From Cordilura impudica (taxonomy: Eukaryota > Arthropoda > Insecta > Diptera > Scathophagidae), in NCBI GenBank assembly GCA_963682025.1, contig OY821521.1, forward strand, positions 121,994,981 to 122,058,980: 64,000 nucleotides of DNA, read 5' to 3'. The translations under genes were made by a program, and so were the position numbers. Position 1 is the stretch's first letter; each line of letters opens with the position of its first letter. Shown piece by piece: positions 37,857-48,254 of the stretch. The notes beneath the pieces are model-generated. The model did no database searches. It worked only from the letters and a program-made list of their open reading frames with translations, and was not told the DNA's origin.

Positions 37857-38885
37857 AATTTAATATCGATTGAAATCGAAAATGATTTCGGTGTACCACA
37901 GGGATCAATTTTAGGATCTCTTTTATTTATTATATATATTAATGATATGCCAAAGGTATTAGACAGAAGTGAAATGGTCCTATACGCAGATGATACGTTA
38001 ATATACACAGAAGAAGACGATGATGAAAGCTGTAGAAGAAATATATACCACGACATCAATAAAATTAACACTTGGTTAAACATAAATAAATTAAAACTTA
38101 ACGAAAGTAAAAATAATTGAAATAAATAAGAATACTGAAGAAAATTTTAAAATTAACGATAAAATAATAGAAAAGGTAGAACACATAAAATATCTCGGTT
38201 TTATAATAGATAAAGAATTAAAGTTTAAAGAACATATAGACTATACATGTAAGAAAATCGGTAAAAAAAAATCGGATTTTTTAAAAGAATAAGAAACAAA
38301 ATATCAAAAACAACTGCAATAAATATTTATAACACGATAATTAAACCACATTTTGAATATGGATCGACGATAATTTATACATGCTGCAATGATAGTCAGA
38401 TAGAAAGAATGCAAAAACTCCAAAACAAAGCAATGACGGTTATTCTTAAATGCAATCGATATACACACATCATCGAAATGCTTAGAGAACTAAAATGGAT
38501 GAATATTAATCAAAGACTGAAATACAATTAAATTTTCATTAAAAAAATGAAACAAGGTGATGCCCCAGAATATCTCTGCGAGCAAATAAAATACGTTGGA
38601 GAAGTACAACCGTATGGATTAAGGAATGCTGAAGATTTTCGAATCCAAAGAGTCACGACAACACACATGCAGAAATCTCTTTTCTACAAGGGCTTCAAGC
38701 TATTTAATGAGTTACCAAACAATATGAAACTTGAAAGAAATTACAATGTATTTAGAAAAAAATGTACAAATTTTGTACGATTCCATGTATTTATATAGAG
38801 CTTACAACAAATGAATTAAGAATTGATGTAATATTTATTTCTGAATATTCAAAGTATTTTTAATACTAATAAAAAAAAAATAAAA
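37857..38885 (+). mobile_element. 5'-truncated family A relative A3
   Basis: Directly after the A-rich tail of A1 comes another LINE 3' part. It starts upstream of GVPQGSILGSLLFIIYINDM, passes a conserved YADD (about 37,980-38,000) and IKYLGFIIDKELKF, and reaches MLRELKWMNINQRL. It then covers QPYGLRNAEDFRIQRVTTTHM and FNELPNNMKLERN. Frame changes occur near 38,108, near 38,270 (a run of A) and near 38,530. It ends in AATACTAATA and a long A run at about 38,865-38,885. Sequence divergence from A1 and A2 suggests a related subfamily. Confidence 0.82.
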
Positions 38886-38892
38886 AAAACTG

Positions 38893-39770
38893 CATCTTGT
38901 CAAAAGCACTCTACCATCGTCAGTTAAAAGAATTCTTAAACGAAATGAAGACTCAATATTCCGACCTCCTTCTTCACAATAGTGTGCGTTGCTTTGTGCT
39001 TGAATGAAATATTTTCCTAAATGAAAAAGGCATTAATTAGAGAACGACAAATGGTTGCAAAATTATTACTGTGGATATCACAGCGAAATTAAATGAGCTG
39101 AATCCAAAACTCCAAGGAAAGGGAAACCCAGCCTATGTTTTTTTAGAAGAATTGGTTTATTTTGAAGAAGAATGAATTCTTTTTGCAGATGATATTCAGA
39201 GAGGTAAATTACTTCATTTTCAATTTCTAAAGCAATATCGCGGTAATACCAGTGCAACTGTTAGATTTGAGCAATTCAAAACCAACGAAACCACTCTAGC
39301 ATTCTTAGTATATCCTCCCAACACAAATAGTAACGAAATCCACATTGAGCCATTTGGACTTGATATTGGATATCTAAAAATGAAATTGAGTTGAAGAGCA
39401 AATTGGAAGAGTTGTTGGTCCAGAAATGTATGTACGTAACGCAACAAAAGTGGAAATGCCGCGAGTTGAGGCACTTATATTCGACGCATGGAATAGTCTT
39501 CTTGATTGCTACAGTGAAACTTAAAATTAATCCAAACTTTCTAAAACCATGCAAAGCCAACGCTCCCATTGAATTTGTTTGCTACTTATATATGAATAAA
39601 TATCAATTTTTTCTAATGAATAAATATATTAATTTCTTTTTTTATCAAAAAAATTTTTATTTATGCGAGTAATATTTGTTGGCAACAAAAAATTTTGTGG
39701 CTGTTAAAAACTTCGAAATTTTGTAATTGTAATTTTTGACTCTTCCGACTCAAAAGCTTGCTGACCCCTG
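38893..39770 (+). pseudogene. Decayed hAT-type (ZBED-like) transposase with right terminal repeat
   Basis: Translated pieces resemble the C-terminal half of hAT transposases of the ZBED5/GTF2IRD2-like type: SKALYHRQLKEFLNEMKTQY then SDLLLHNSVR near 38,900-39,000, and [13 protein letters not shown] near 39,090-39,125. Weaker matches continue to about 39,500, split by stops and frame changes. A terminal-repeat-like end, GCTTGCTGACCCCTG, is at 39,756-39,770; read outward-in it is CAGGGGTCAGCAAGC, typical of hAT ends. The left end is absent, probably lost at the A3 boundary. Family assignment is from remembered motif style, not a search. The gene is certainly non-functional. Confidence 0.6.
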
Positions 39771-40019
39771 TAGTGCGATTCTGTAAATTTTAACGATCCG
39801 ACAATCGCAAGATATATCGACAGCTATTGTTGTTTGCACTAACGATTAAGTGATTCACTAACTACACCTTAACGATAGTCGACAAATCTATTTTTGTATT
39901 TATTTAAATTGTAAACAAGTGGCATCTCTGTCAAAATAAGCAAAAAACACAAAGAATAGAAAAAATTAACAAATAAATTCGTCTTTGACAGGATGATTTT
40001 ATGTTTATGTTTAATTTCT
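39771..40019. other. Unassigned AT-rich spacer
   Basis: I see no gene or clear repeat here. A TAACGATTAAG segment and its near inverse CTTAACGATAG occur near 39,840-39,880, but no boundary could be set. Confidence 0.4.
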
Positions 40020-40214
40020 TTATTTTTTATTAATTTATTTATTTATTTATTTACATTATATTTTACAAACTAAATTTATAAAATATGGAAAAAAGGCGCC
40101 GGGTAACTAGACCATATGCGCTCGTATAGTTTGTATTAAAAGAAGAAAATTTAAAAATTAGTTCCAATAAAATGATAATAAATTAAAAATAAATAAAAGA
40201 AAGAAAAGTTTGCC

Positions 40215-40713
40215 TTAAACATCTTGAATGTTATGTATTTGTAAACATCTTTGAATTTTCGGTAGATTATCATCAGCTGCACAATCAAGGATCTTTTCCA
40301 GTGGTTCGTCAGTTTTTGATACTGGGCAATCAGTCAGTATATGAGATACGGTAAGATAAACATCACATATACTGCATTTTGGTGCATCTGTCTTCTGGTA
40401 ATAGTGTTTGGAATTTAAAAGGGCTTTACCCACCCTTAGCCGGGCCATCATTACGCATTGCGACCTCGTTAAATTTTTATTGTATTTGGGTCTGCTGGGA
40501 GTGGGATTTTGTTGTCTTTGAACTATTTTAAAGGGGTTAGTCAAAGCCTTAGGAAAGCAGGGCGTTTCCGTGATTTGAGGTAAACTTAAGGCTCGTTTAG
40601 CGCCATAGTCAGCACTTTCATTGCCTTGAATACCAATATGGGATGGAATCCATAGCACCAGAATATTCTGGTTCTGATTTTGTAGACGGAGCATGTCGTC
40701 GAAGGCACCATTA
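40215..40713 (-). pseudogene. Element C: RNase H C-terminus and terminal zinc motif
   Basis: The frame at 40,215-40,694 begins in MLRLQNQNQNILVLW and has the late RNase H motif IPSHIGIQGNESADYGAKRA (catalytic His and Asp). It then has a C-terminal CCHC-like motif, CSICDVYLTVSHILTDC, common in I-clade ORF2 proteins. It joins the upstream RNase H part by a frameshift near 40,713, where GAFDDMLRLQ would continue the protein. It ends at TAA (40,215). RNase H removes template RNA after reverse transcription. Confidence 0.82.
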
Positions 40714-41293
40714 TAATCAACGCCCTTGTGGCACTTAAACTATCAGTGCATATTAAAGTCCTTTGATCGTGTTCGATGGAATAACTGATGGCAGTTTTAA
40801 TGGCAGCAATCTCGGCAGTAAAAATTCCCGTATGGTCTGGCAAACGAGTTTCGTTAACAGTTTCAAATTGATTTCTCTGTAGTTGTAAAACGATTGAATA
40901 AGATGTTATATTGTTATGAAATGATCCATCTGTGTAATATATCACATTTGGAGAAAATGAGTTAATTTTTTGAGAAAACATCTTCTTAAAGCATAAGGGG
41001 TTTGTGGTATTCTTGTTGTAAATACTTAAACCATCATCTATTCTTACCATACCGTCAGCGCAAGGTGGTGTAACTGGTTTAGGTGGTATAGAGATATTCC
41101 ATTTTCTCAAAATAGAGATAATATTTACAATGGAAGATGGTGGGCCATTTACCAAAGATTCAAGACGTCTCCAAAAAATTTGATTTAGACCATCAGATGA
41201 TATAGTGATCGATCTAGATGCCATAATAATAGCACTCTTTTCTAATAGTGTTTGGAAATCTACAAAATTTGCTTCGGATCTCAGTTTTACCAA
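40714..41293 (-). pseudogene. Element C: linker and RNase H N-terminal half
   Basis: From a thumb fragment (VKLRSEANFVDFQTLLEKSA) the frame runs through a 100-residue linker to YYTDGSFH (first RNase H Asp). HTGIFTAEIAAIKTAI (Glu) and CTDSLSATRAL (Asp) follow. The catalytic triad up to this point is intact. It loses frame near 40,713 and reads VPSTTCSVYK in the wrong frame before stopping at 40,586. The start given is the edge of the second copy of the duplicated thumb segment. Confidence 0.8.
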
Positions 41294-41373
41294 CGGCGTT
41301 GTACGAAGTAAGCCAGAAGCGGTTCTGAAACAATTGTTGATGGATGTGTTAATCTTATCAATATTTGATTTTT

Positions 41374-41845
41374 CCTTAAAATGCGTTTCATTTGAGCAGC
41401 TTCTTTGTTGATGTTTAAAGTTTTATCAAATTGGTTGACCGCTAGAGCAGCCCTCTTTTCGAAAAGAGGCCAGTCAGCTTTTTATCTTTGAAACGAGGCG
41501 TAAATTTTTTTTTTACAATATCAATATTATTAGTGATTTTAATAGGAAAGTGATCGCCAACTTCCGGCATGGGTAGACAAGTCCAGGTCAAACTCGGTGC
41601 AAAATCCACACTGCACATGGAAACGTCTACAGCAGTTAGAGTATTTCTAGTACTAAGTAGGGTTGGAGATCCATCATTTAAAATTACCAGGTTCTGGTCA
41701 TTCGCAAAATCTTCTACGATTTTTTCATTTGGTGAATTGAAAGCAGAGCCCCACAAGATATTTTGCGAGTTTAAGTCTCCCAGTAAAAGATGATGTACAT
41801 TTCCGGCGAGAGATATATTATTGACCACTGAGGCAGATAAGTTAA
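41374..41845 (-). repeat. Element C: displaced second copy of the endonuclease C-terminal segment
   Basis: These bases repeat 43,611-44,075 with few differences. They encode VNNISLAGNVHHLLLGDLNS, then SPTLLSTRNTLTAVDVSMCS and VGDHFPIKI. They lie after the RT instead of before it, so the RT frame runs straight into endonuclease sequence. This copy keeps TAVDVS, whereas the upstream copy has lost six bases and reads TAVSMC. The borders show short microhomology (TTT at 41,371-41,373, TAA at about 41,845). Confidence 0.88.
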
Positions 41846-43628
41846 TAGCACTCTTTTCTAATAGTGTTTGGAAATCTACAAAATTTGCTTCGGATCGCAG
41901 TTTTACCAACGGCGTTGTACGAAGTAAGCCAGAAGCGGTTCTGAAACAATTGTTGATGGATGTGTTAATCTTATCAATATTTGATTTTGAGGTCCAACCA
42001 TAAATTGTTATGCCATGCAAAATTGTTCCGATTGTCAAAGATTGGCAAATGTTAAGCGCTGATTCAATATGAGGCCCTTTGTTGCGAGAGCAGATGAGTT
42101 TTAAAAGGTTGTTAATCTTGCTTAATTTATATGCCAGATGTTTGACGTGACTGTTCCAAAGAAGATTTTTCGTAAATAGTATACCCAAAACTCTCATTTG
42201 TTCGTCAATTTGAAGACTTATGTTTCTGATAGAAATTGTGCGACTTATACAGTTTCTTTTCTTGCAAACGTGAAGTATCTCAGACTTGTTAGCAGGTATA
42301 ACAGCACCTCTGTTTTTGGCCCAGTTGTGGGCTTTGAGATCTAATGCGTTCAAACTTGAAAAAATCGCCTCTGGATTACCAGAAGCCACAACAAAAATAT
42401 TGTCTGCATAAATACCAATGTAGTCCATGCCAGGTAAATTTTCCACAGCCTTAGCTAAAGAGTTAGCATATACGTTATATAACACCACAGAGAGAGGTGA
42501 TCCTTGGGGCACTCCATTGTCCAATGGGTAAGTTGTGGAGAAATGTCCATCTACTTTAACAATTACCCTACGATTATCAAGAAATGATTTTAAAAGTTTT
42601 AAAATCTGTTTAGGGATACCACATTCGTTGAGTTCTAATACAATGTAAGTTGATATAACTCGGTCAAAGGCCTTTTCGATATCCTCTGAGAGGAGCAAAC
42701 TATGCCTTCCATCTTTCAGGTTCCGGCGTAATACCTCCTCTAGCTGATGACATATGCTGTGAACACCATGTCTGGGAATGAAAGCGTGTTGTAATTTAGA
42801 TATATTATTTTTAGTAGAATGCCAGAAACGTTTGGCCAATATTTTCTCTAGTATTTTGGATAAAACTGGTAACAAAGAAATAGGCCGGTAACCCTCCTGT
42901 TGCTTAGGATTTTTACCAGGTTTAGGTATTGGTGATAAAATAGCTATTTTCCAATCATGCGGGAAGACACCGGTTGCCAAAATGTTATTGTATAATTCGC
43001 AGAGACGTGATTTAAAATTTTTGGGCGCGTTCTTAACCATTGAATATGTTATTTTATCACGTGCTGATGTGGAACCCTTAAGCGTTTTCATTATCTCATT
43101 TAGTTCATAAACTTCAATTTTTCGGGTCAATTCCTTATATCGCTGAATAGATTGTGGTAGCTGGTCAATATTCAGATTTCTTTTTTTTAATACAATTTCT
43201 GGATCGAAGGCACTATCCGAGCTGAGAAAAAACCAAAATTTCGCAAAACTATCGGTAATATCCAAAGGATGAGAGAAGCTGTTGTTGTTGACGTAAATGG
43301 TTGGAAAATTGTCTATTCGGTTTGACCTTAAGTTATTAATTTTACCCCATAAGACTCGAATATCCATTGATGGGTTTAAAGATTTAAGAAAGTTATCCCA
43401 TGTAATCCTTTTCGCTGTTTTACATTCTTTTTTCACCTTTGCACAAAATTTTTTGTACTGTAATAAGTTGTTCATATTTCGACATCTCCTAAAAAGTTTC
43501 CATGCTTCGTTTCTCAATCGAATTAATTTAGAAATTTCAGAATTAAACCAAACTGGGTTATTTTTTTCTTTAGGTTTGCGGCTTAGAGGAATTGATTCAT
43601 TAGCCGTTTTCCTTAAAATGCGTTTCAT
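41442..43628 (-). CDS. Element C: reverse transcriptase frame fused to a duplicated endonuclease segment (728 aa)
   Basis: The frame opens in the endonuclease-RT linker (SRKPKEKNNPVWFNSEISKL). RT occupies about residues 195-480: GVFPHDWKIAILSPIPKPGK, EGYRPISLLPVLSKILEKIL, LLSEDIEKAFDRVISTYIV (Asp), NGVPQGSPLSVVLY and IGIYADNIFVV. The usual Tyr-Ala-Asp-Asp reads Tyr-Ala-Asp-Asn because of a GAC AAT codon pair near 42,408, which should abolish catalysis. Thumb sequence ends with SASGLLRTTPLVKLRSEA, and from about residue 595 the frame continues into endonuclease residues copied from upstream, stopping at 41,442. The start codon is arbitrary; homology indicates the protein originally continued from the endonuclease. 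Confidence 0.88.
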   Translation of the reverse strand: MKRILRKTANESIPLSRKPKEKNNPVWFNSEISKLIRLRNEAWKLFRRCRNMNNLLQYKKFCAKVKKECKTAKRITWDNFLKSLNPSMDIRVLWGKINNLRSNRIDNFPTIYVNNNSFSHPLDITDSFAKFWFFLSSDSAFDPEIVLKKRNLNIDQLPQSIQRYKELTRKIEVYELNEIMKTLKGSTSARDKITYSMVKNAPKNFKSRLCELYNNILATGVFPHDWKIAILSPIPKPGKNPKQQEGYRPISLLPVLSKILEKILAKRFWHSTKNNISKLQHAFIPRHGVHSICHQLEEVLRRNLKDGRHSLLLSEDIEKAFDRVISTYIVLELNECGIPKQILKLLKSFLDNRRVIVKVDGHFSTTYPLDNGVPQGSPLSVVLYNVYANSLAKAVENLPGMDYIGIYADNIFVVASGNPEAIFSSLNALDLKAHNWAKNRGAVIPANKSEILHVCKKRNCISRTISIRNISLQIDEQMRVLGILFTKNLLWNSHVKHLAYKLSKINNLLKLICSRNKGPHIESALNICQSLTIGTILHGITIYGWTSKSNIDKINTSINNCFRTASGLLRTTPLVKLRSEANFVDFQTLLEKSAINLSASVVNNISLAGNVHHLLLGDLNSQNILWGSAFNSPNEKIVEDFANDQNLVILNDGSPTLLSTRNTLTAVDVSMCSVDFAPSLTWTCLPMPEVGDHFPIKITNNIDIVKKKFTPRFKDKKLTGLFSKRGLL

Positions 43629-44090
43629 TTGAGCAGCTTCTTTGTTGATGTTTAAAGTTTTATCAAATTGGTTGACCGTTAGAGCAGCCCTCTTTTCGAA
43701 AAGAGGCCAGTCAGCTTTTTATCTTTGAAACGAGGTGTAAATTTTTTTTACAATATCAATATTATTAGTGATTTTAATAGGAAAGTGATCGCCAACTTCC
43801 GGCATGGGTAGACAAGTCCAGGTCAAACTCGGTGCAAAATCCACACTGCACATGGAAACAGCAGTTAGAGTATTTCTAGTACTAAGTAGGGTTGGAGATC
43901 CATCATTTAAATTTACCAGGTTCTGGTCATTCGCAAAATCTTCTACGATTTTTCCATTTGGTGAATTGAAAGCAGAGCCCCACAAGATATTTTGCGAGTT
44001 TAAGTCTCCCAGTAAAAGATGATGTACATTTCCGGCGAGAGATATATTATTGACCACTGAGGCAGATAAGTTAACATCACCCTCTATGTA
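43611..44090 (-). pseudogene. Element C: endonuclease C-terminal half (original position)
   Basis: This segment contains GDLNSQNILWGSAF (endonuclease motif with Asp and Asn) and VGDHFPIKI (catalytic Asp-His, with Gly in place of the usual Ser). A one-base deletion near 44,090 separates it from the N-terminal half, which stops at 44,084. A six-base deletion at about 43,855 removes two residues of the TAVDVS motif. A second frame change in the T run near 43,745 ends this frame at 43,719. Confidence 0.82.
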
Positions 44091-45598
44091 AATATTAGTA
44101 TATGAAGTTCCGAATCACCAGATATTATTATGGTTTGGAAGAGCAAAGTTCCAGTCGATGTTAGATGTTGAGTAACGTTTAGATTATTTTGTACCAGTAA
44201 AGCTATACGCGATTTGGCATAGTCATAATCATTGTTGTGGTGAAAAATTTTAAAACCAGGTAAATGCAGAAGGTGTAGATTTTTTGTTATTATATGCGTT
44301 TCTTGCAGTGTTATAATGTTAAGTTTGTGTCTTGAAATTAAGAGTTCCAATGCGTACTTGTTGTTTAAAAATCCTTGCATGTTCCACTGGAGAAGATTAA
44401 TGTTTAGGCCATAGTTCATAATTTTATTTTCCTTTTTGCCCTTTGCGGGTAAAGGCTGTGTCTTTTTTAAAGTATTAGGTGTAATTAAAACGTTTAATTC
44501 AGGGAAATTATTATATAATTGTTTTAAAGGTGTGTTATCGACGTTTGAATTGTTTATAGTTGTTTTTGTTGGAGTGTTTAGGCCTACGCCCTCACTTATA
44601 TCATGAATAACCATTTCCTCAGTTATGTTATGATCGATATTTGCCTTAAAACAATCGTCAAAAGAGTCATCTAAAGTCATAGATTTATCATAACTGAATA
44701 AAGTGAAATCTTCTGAATTTATATTTGTATTCGATTTATTTATTGTTGTGGTAGTTAAAGATATTGGTTGTTTATTGAGAGAGATTATTTGAGAATATGA
44801 TTTTTGCATTGTAGTGGAAGAATCTTGATCTGTTGGTGGAATATTCGGTGTTTTGTTCTTATTGTATTTAGTTGTAGTTGTGGCTGAATTGTCTATTGCT
44901 TTGGTTTTGTTTTCGCCATAATTGTTTTCGTCTCGGATGTTTGTTATTTTTGTTATCGGTTTTATGCTGTTTGTTGCTGTTTCGACATTTGTTATTTGAG
45001 CATAGGAAGGTTTTTTATTGCCATTTCTTTTTGTAGGTTGAAGTGTATTCAGAGAAGGATTATCGTTGAAAACTTTCCAGGCCTCGCGTGTTGTGCATCT
45101 TCTAGAAATTCTTAAGTGGTTTACTAATTTATGTTTCCAGAAAGTTGGACATTCCGAATCATAAGAAGTATGGGTATCTGTTTGCCAGTTTACACAGTAT
45201 TTACGAGTGCAGGTTTCATGTGTCTCAGAAAATCCACATTCCTTACATTGCTCCACGCTTTTACACCATTTTCTTGTATGGCCTAATCTTTGGCAGTTTA
45301 GACATCTCATGGGATTTGGAATATATTCCTCAACGGTGACTACTTCCCAGCCAAGTTTCAAATTCTCCGGGCGATAGATGAGATCAAAAGTAATAATTGC
45401 AGCACCAGTTGCTACTATTTTATCATTTTCTTTTTTAGTAATCTTTCTTATATCTACAACTTTTTGGTCTTTAAGAGATTCCAGCAGATCCTCTTGTGAA
45501 ATATCTATTATTTTTCTGGAGAATATACGACCTTGAATTGTATTAAGAGTTTTGTGTAGAGTAATTCTAACTGGAATACAGTCGATGTAATTGGATCT
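44084..45598 (-). CDS. Element C: gag zinc-knuckle protein fused in frame to endonuclease N-terminus
   Basis: One open frame runs from about 45,598 to 44,084. It begins in the gag mid-domain (VRITLHKTLNTIQGRIFS, YRPENLKLGWEVV). Knuckles follow: CLNCQRLGHTRKWC, CKECGFSETHETC, and a third with CVNW and SEC. A Thr/Asn-rich linker of about 200 residues leads directly into NINLLQWNMQGFLNN and LQETHI, the first endonuclease motifs, with no stop between. In I elements these parts are usually separate ORFs. A methionine just before NYGLNINLLQ may be the ancestral ORF2 start. The frame is open upstream of 45,361; the protein start is lost to a frameshift. Confidence 0.85.
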   Translation of the reverse strand, partial: RSNYIDCIPVRITLHKTLNTIQGRIFSRKIIDISQEDLLESLKDQKVVDIRKITKKENDKIVATGAAIITFDLIYRPENLKLGWEVVTVEEYIPNPMRCLNCQRLGHTRKWCKSVEQCKECGFSETHETCTRKYCVNWQTDTHTSYDSECPTFWKHKLVNHLRISRRCTTREAWKVFNDNPSLNTLQPTKRNGNKKPSYAQITNVETATNSIKPITKITNIRDENNYGENKTKAIDNSATTTTKYNKNKTPNIPPTDQDSSTTMQKSYSQIISLNKQPISLTTTTINKSNTNINSEDFTLFSYDKSMTLDDSFDDCFKANIDHNITEEMVIHDISEGVGLNTPTKTTINNSNVDNTPLKQLYNNFPELNVLITPNTLKKTQPLPAKGKKENKIMNYGLNINLLQWNMQGFLNNKYALELLISRHKLNIITLQETHIITKNLHLLHLPGFKIFHHNNDYDYAKSRIALLVQNNLNVTQHLTSTGTLLFQTIIISGDSELHILIFT

Positions 45599-45925
45599 AA
45601 TATATTTTCGGCCGTTTTGTTGTCTGGTACCTTTATTAACAAGTCACCACTTTTCATCTCCTTGACTTCCACACGATCGCGTGAAATAAAATTTAAACCT
45701 CTTTCTACCTGGAAAACATTGTAGGAAGCTAATGGAGCAACTTGTATTCCTTCTTTTAGTGATATAGCCGTTGCACTAAATAACGAGGGAGATTTTGTTG
45801 ATTTGATGAAGTTTCCGGTAATGCTATAAAATCTTCAGCACGTGTCGTTAATTTTTGTTGGTTTTCACGGTCGAAGCGTCAAGTTTCCGAAACCGGTTAT
45901 AGTCCGGGGGATGAACCCTGATCAT
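45599..45925 (-). pseudogene. Element C: gag N-terminus, frameshifted
   Basis: An ATG at 45,925 opens MIRVHPPDYNRF and runs into a stop near 45,860. In a second frame KLTTRAEDFIALPE continues, and in a third SATAISLKEGIQVAPLASYN, NFISRDRVEVKEM and LLIKVPDNKTAENIL lead to the knuckle-containing frame at about 45,598. Together they look like the conserved N-terminal half of an I-type gag with at least two or three small indels. Assignment of the start codon is tentative. Confidence 0.6.
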
Positions 45926-45960
45926 AGCGTAAATCTCTAGCTTTCTTTTTATTATTTAAA

Positions 45961-46364
45961 TGTCCAATATAAATTTAAAATTAAGTAGTTAATTCAAAGG
46001 AAAAAAAAAAGATGCACAGAAGCCGCGATAACTTAAGCAAATTGATAGTACTAATAAACCGTCAATAAAAATGCGTTTTCACTAGGCAAATGTAATGTTT
46101 CTGAAAATCAATTATTTTATTTTTTCAATTAATATTTTTATTTTTTAAAAAGAAAACAACACGACTGCCTTCTATGAAAAAAATTTTTCTATTAATATTT
46201 TTGTTTATTTATTTGAATATAAAATAATGAATTGAATATGCTATTTAATTTTTTTATTTATATAAAAAGTTTTTATAATAAAAGCAAAATATTTTCATTA
46301 TTTTATGATTTTTATTTATGTATGACGACATTTCAACATAAAAATTTAACTTTTTATCGATTGA
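45961..46364. other. AT-rich spacer between elements C and A2
   Basis: Homopolymer-rich sequence with no ORF, recognisable repeat or conserved motif. It may include part of the 5' UTR of element C. Confidence 0.5.
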
Positions 46365-46454
46365 ATAGTTAGTTAGTTAGTTTATTTAGTAGTATTTATA
46401 ATACTTTAAAATATTTTAAATGTGATTATTTTACAGATTTTTCTTTACAAAATA

Positions 46455-48254
46455 TTATAAAATATTATTGAATTCATTGTTTTTTATAAATTGTACCATA
46501 TTTCTCCTACATATACTCATATTTCTTTCTGTTTTTACATTATCTGGTAAGTGATTGTATAATTTAAGTCCTTTAAAGAATAGAGATCGTTGCATTGCTG
46601 TTGTTGTTACCCTCGGTAGCCGGAAATTTTCAGAATTTCTAAGGTTGTACGGTTGGACTTCTCTCACATAGTCAATTTGTTCAGTAAGGTATTCAGGTGC
46701 GTTTCCCATTTTCATTTTCTGAATGAATTGCAGTGTGTTAAGTTCCAGTCTTTGTTGAATATTTAACCATTTCAGTGTGTCTAGCATTAGTTGAATTGGA
46801 GCATATATATTATATTTTAATATTGACCGCATAGCTTTATTTTGTAATTTTTGTAATCTTTCGATTTGTGTTGTTGAGCAGCAAGTGTATATGATTGTGG
46901 AGCCGAATTCAAAATGTGGTTTTATCATGGTGTTATACATATGTATTGCCGTTATTTGAGATATTTTATTTCTAACCCTTTTAAAAAATCCAATTTTTTG
47001 CCAATTTTTTGCATATATAATCAATGTGTTCTTTTAGGTTTAAGTCTTTATCGATTATAAAACCGAGGTATTTAATTTTAATTACTTTTTCTATTTCTTC
47101 ATTATTAATTGTAATTATTGATTCACTGTTTATATTTATTTCAAGTAGTTTAGTTTTGTTTTCATTAAGTTTTAATCTATTAATTTTAAGCCAATTATTT
47201 ATGTTATTTAAGTCGTGCATAAGATTTGTTCTACATTGTTCATCTGTGTCACCTTCCGCGTAGATTAATGTGTCATCGGCATAAAGAATTATTTCGCATT
47301 TCTTTAGTATATTTGGCATATCATTTATGTATATTATAAATAATGGTGCGCCTAGAATAGAACCTTGAGGTACTCCGAATTCATTGTTTACTTCGTTTGA
47401 TTTTGTACCATTAACTTTTGTTGTTTGCTTTCTATTTGTAAGATATGATTAAACCAATTTAATTGAATTTCTCTGATGCCGTACATATATAGTTTTTGAA
47501 TAAGTATTTCTCTATCAATGGTCTCAAATGCTCTTTTGAAATCCAAAAATATTGCCATTATTTTTTTCTTTCTATTTATATATTTCCATCTATTTATTAC
47601 ATAATTAACTGTTGTTTCGCATGAGAATTTTTTTCTTAATCCCGATTGATATTTTGAAAATAAATTATGTTGTTCCATATATGTTTCCAGTTGTTCCTTA
47701 ACAATTATTTCAATAATTTTTTCACAAGTTTTCAGAGTGTTTATTGGACGAAATTCATCACATTTATTTGTTTTTGCGATTTTTTCTATTGGTGTTACCA
47801 TTGAGTATTTCCAACTATCCGGGAAAACTCCTGTTTCAAGTGATTTATTTATTATATCACGCATTGATTTTCCTATAATATTCCAGTTATCCATAATGAG
47901 CTTAATTGTAACATTGTTGAAATCTGGTTTATTTTTCATATTCTTAGAAATATTTTGAATTTCTTGGATTGTTATTGCACGGAATCTAAATCTATTTATT
48001 ATCACAGGTATATTGTTTATATATTGCACATTTTCTATTGTATTATTAATTGACTTAATACTATTAACAAAATAATTATTAAATTGGGTGGCTATTTGGT
48101 AGTTATCCTTATATTCTATATCACTAAATATCACATTTTTTATCACAGCTTTATTTTTCTTTAGGACTAAGTCTTTGATTTCTCTCCACATTTGTTTTTG
48201 GTCTTTGGCATTATTTATTTTTTTTATTAACGTAATTGTTCTTCTCTGTATCAA
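46455..48254 (-). pseudogene. A2 ORF2: reverse transcriptase and C-terminal region in several frames
   Basis: The RT begins in the frame at 47,388-48,254: DQKQMWREIKDLVLKK, GVFPDSWKYSMVTPIEK, DEFRPINTLKTCEKIIEI and IFLDFKRAFETIDRE. A one-base loss near 47,450 shifts frame, after which FGVPQGSILGAPLFIIYIND and ILYADDTLIYAEGD read through 46,981-47,319. Another loss in an A run near 47,000 shifts to the final frame, 46,455-47,024, with VRNKISQITAIHMYNTMIKP and MLDTLKWLNIQQRLEL. All RT catalytic residues are present. It would copy element RNA at the nicked target. Confidence 0.87.

Larger units (their letters stand above)
40020..45960 (-). mobile_element. I-clade non-LTR retrotransposon C, rearranged
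   Basis: A third LINE family, minus strand, carries gag, endonuclease, RT and RNase H, the domain set of the I clade. Its 3' end (40,020-40,060) is a TAAA-repeat tail. The 5' end is uncertain; the first plausible start codon is at 45,925. Internally it has a tandem duplication: an endonuclease segment (43,611-44,075) is repeated at 41,374-41,845, and a thumb segment (41,846-41,989) at 41,230-41,373. With frameshifts, an altered RT active site and this rearrangement it cannot be autonomous. Confidence 0.85.
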
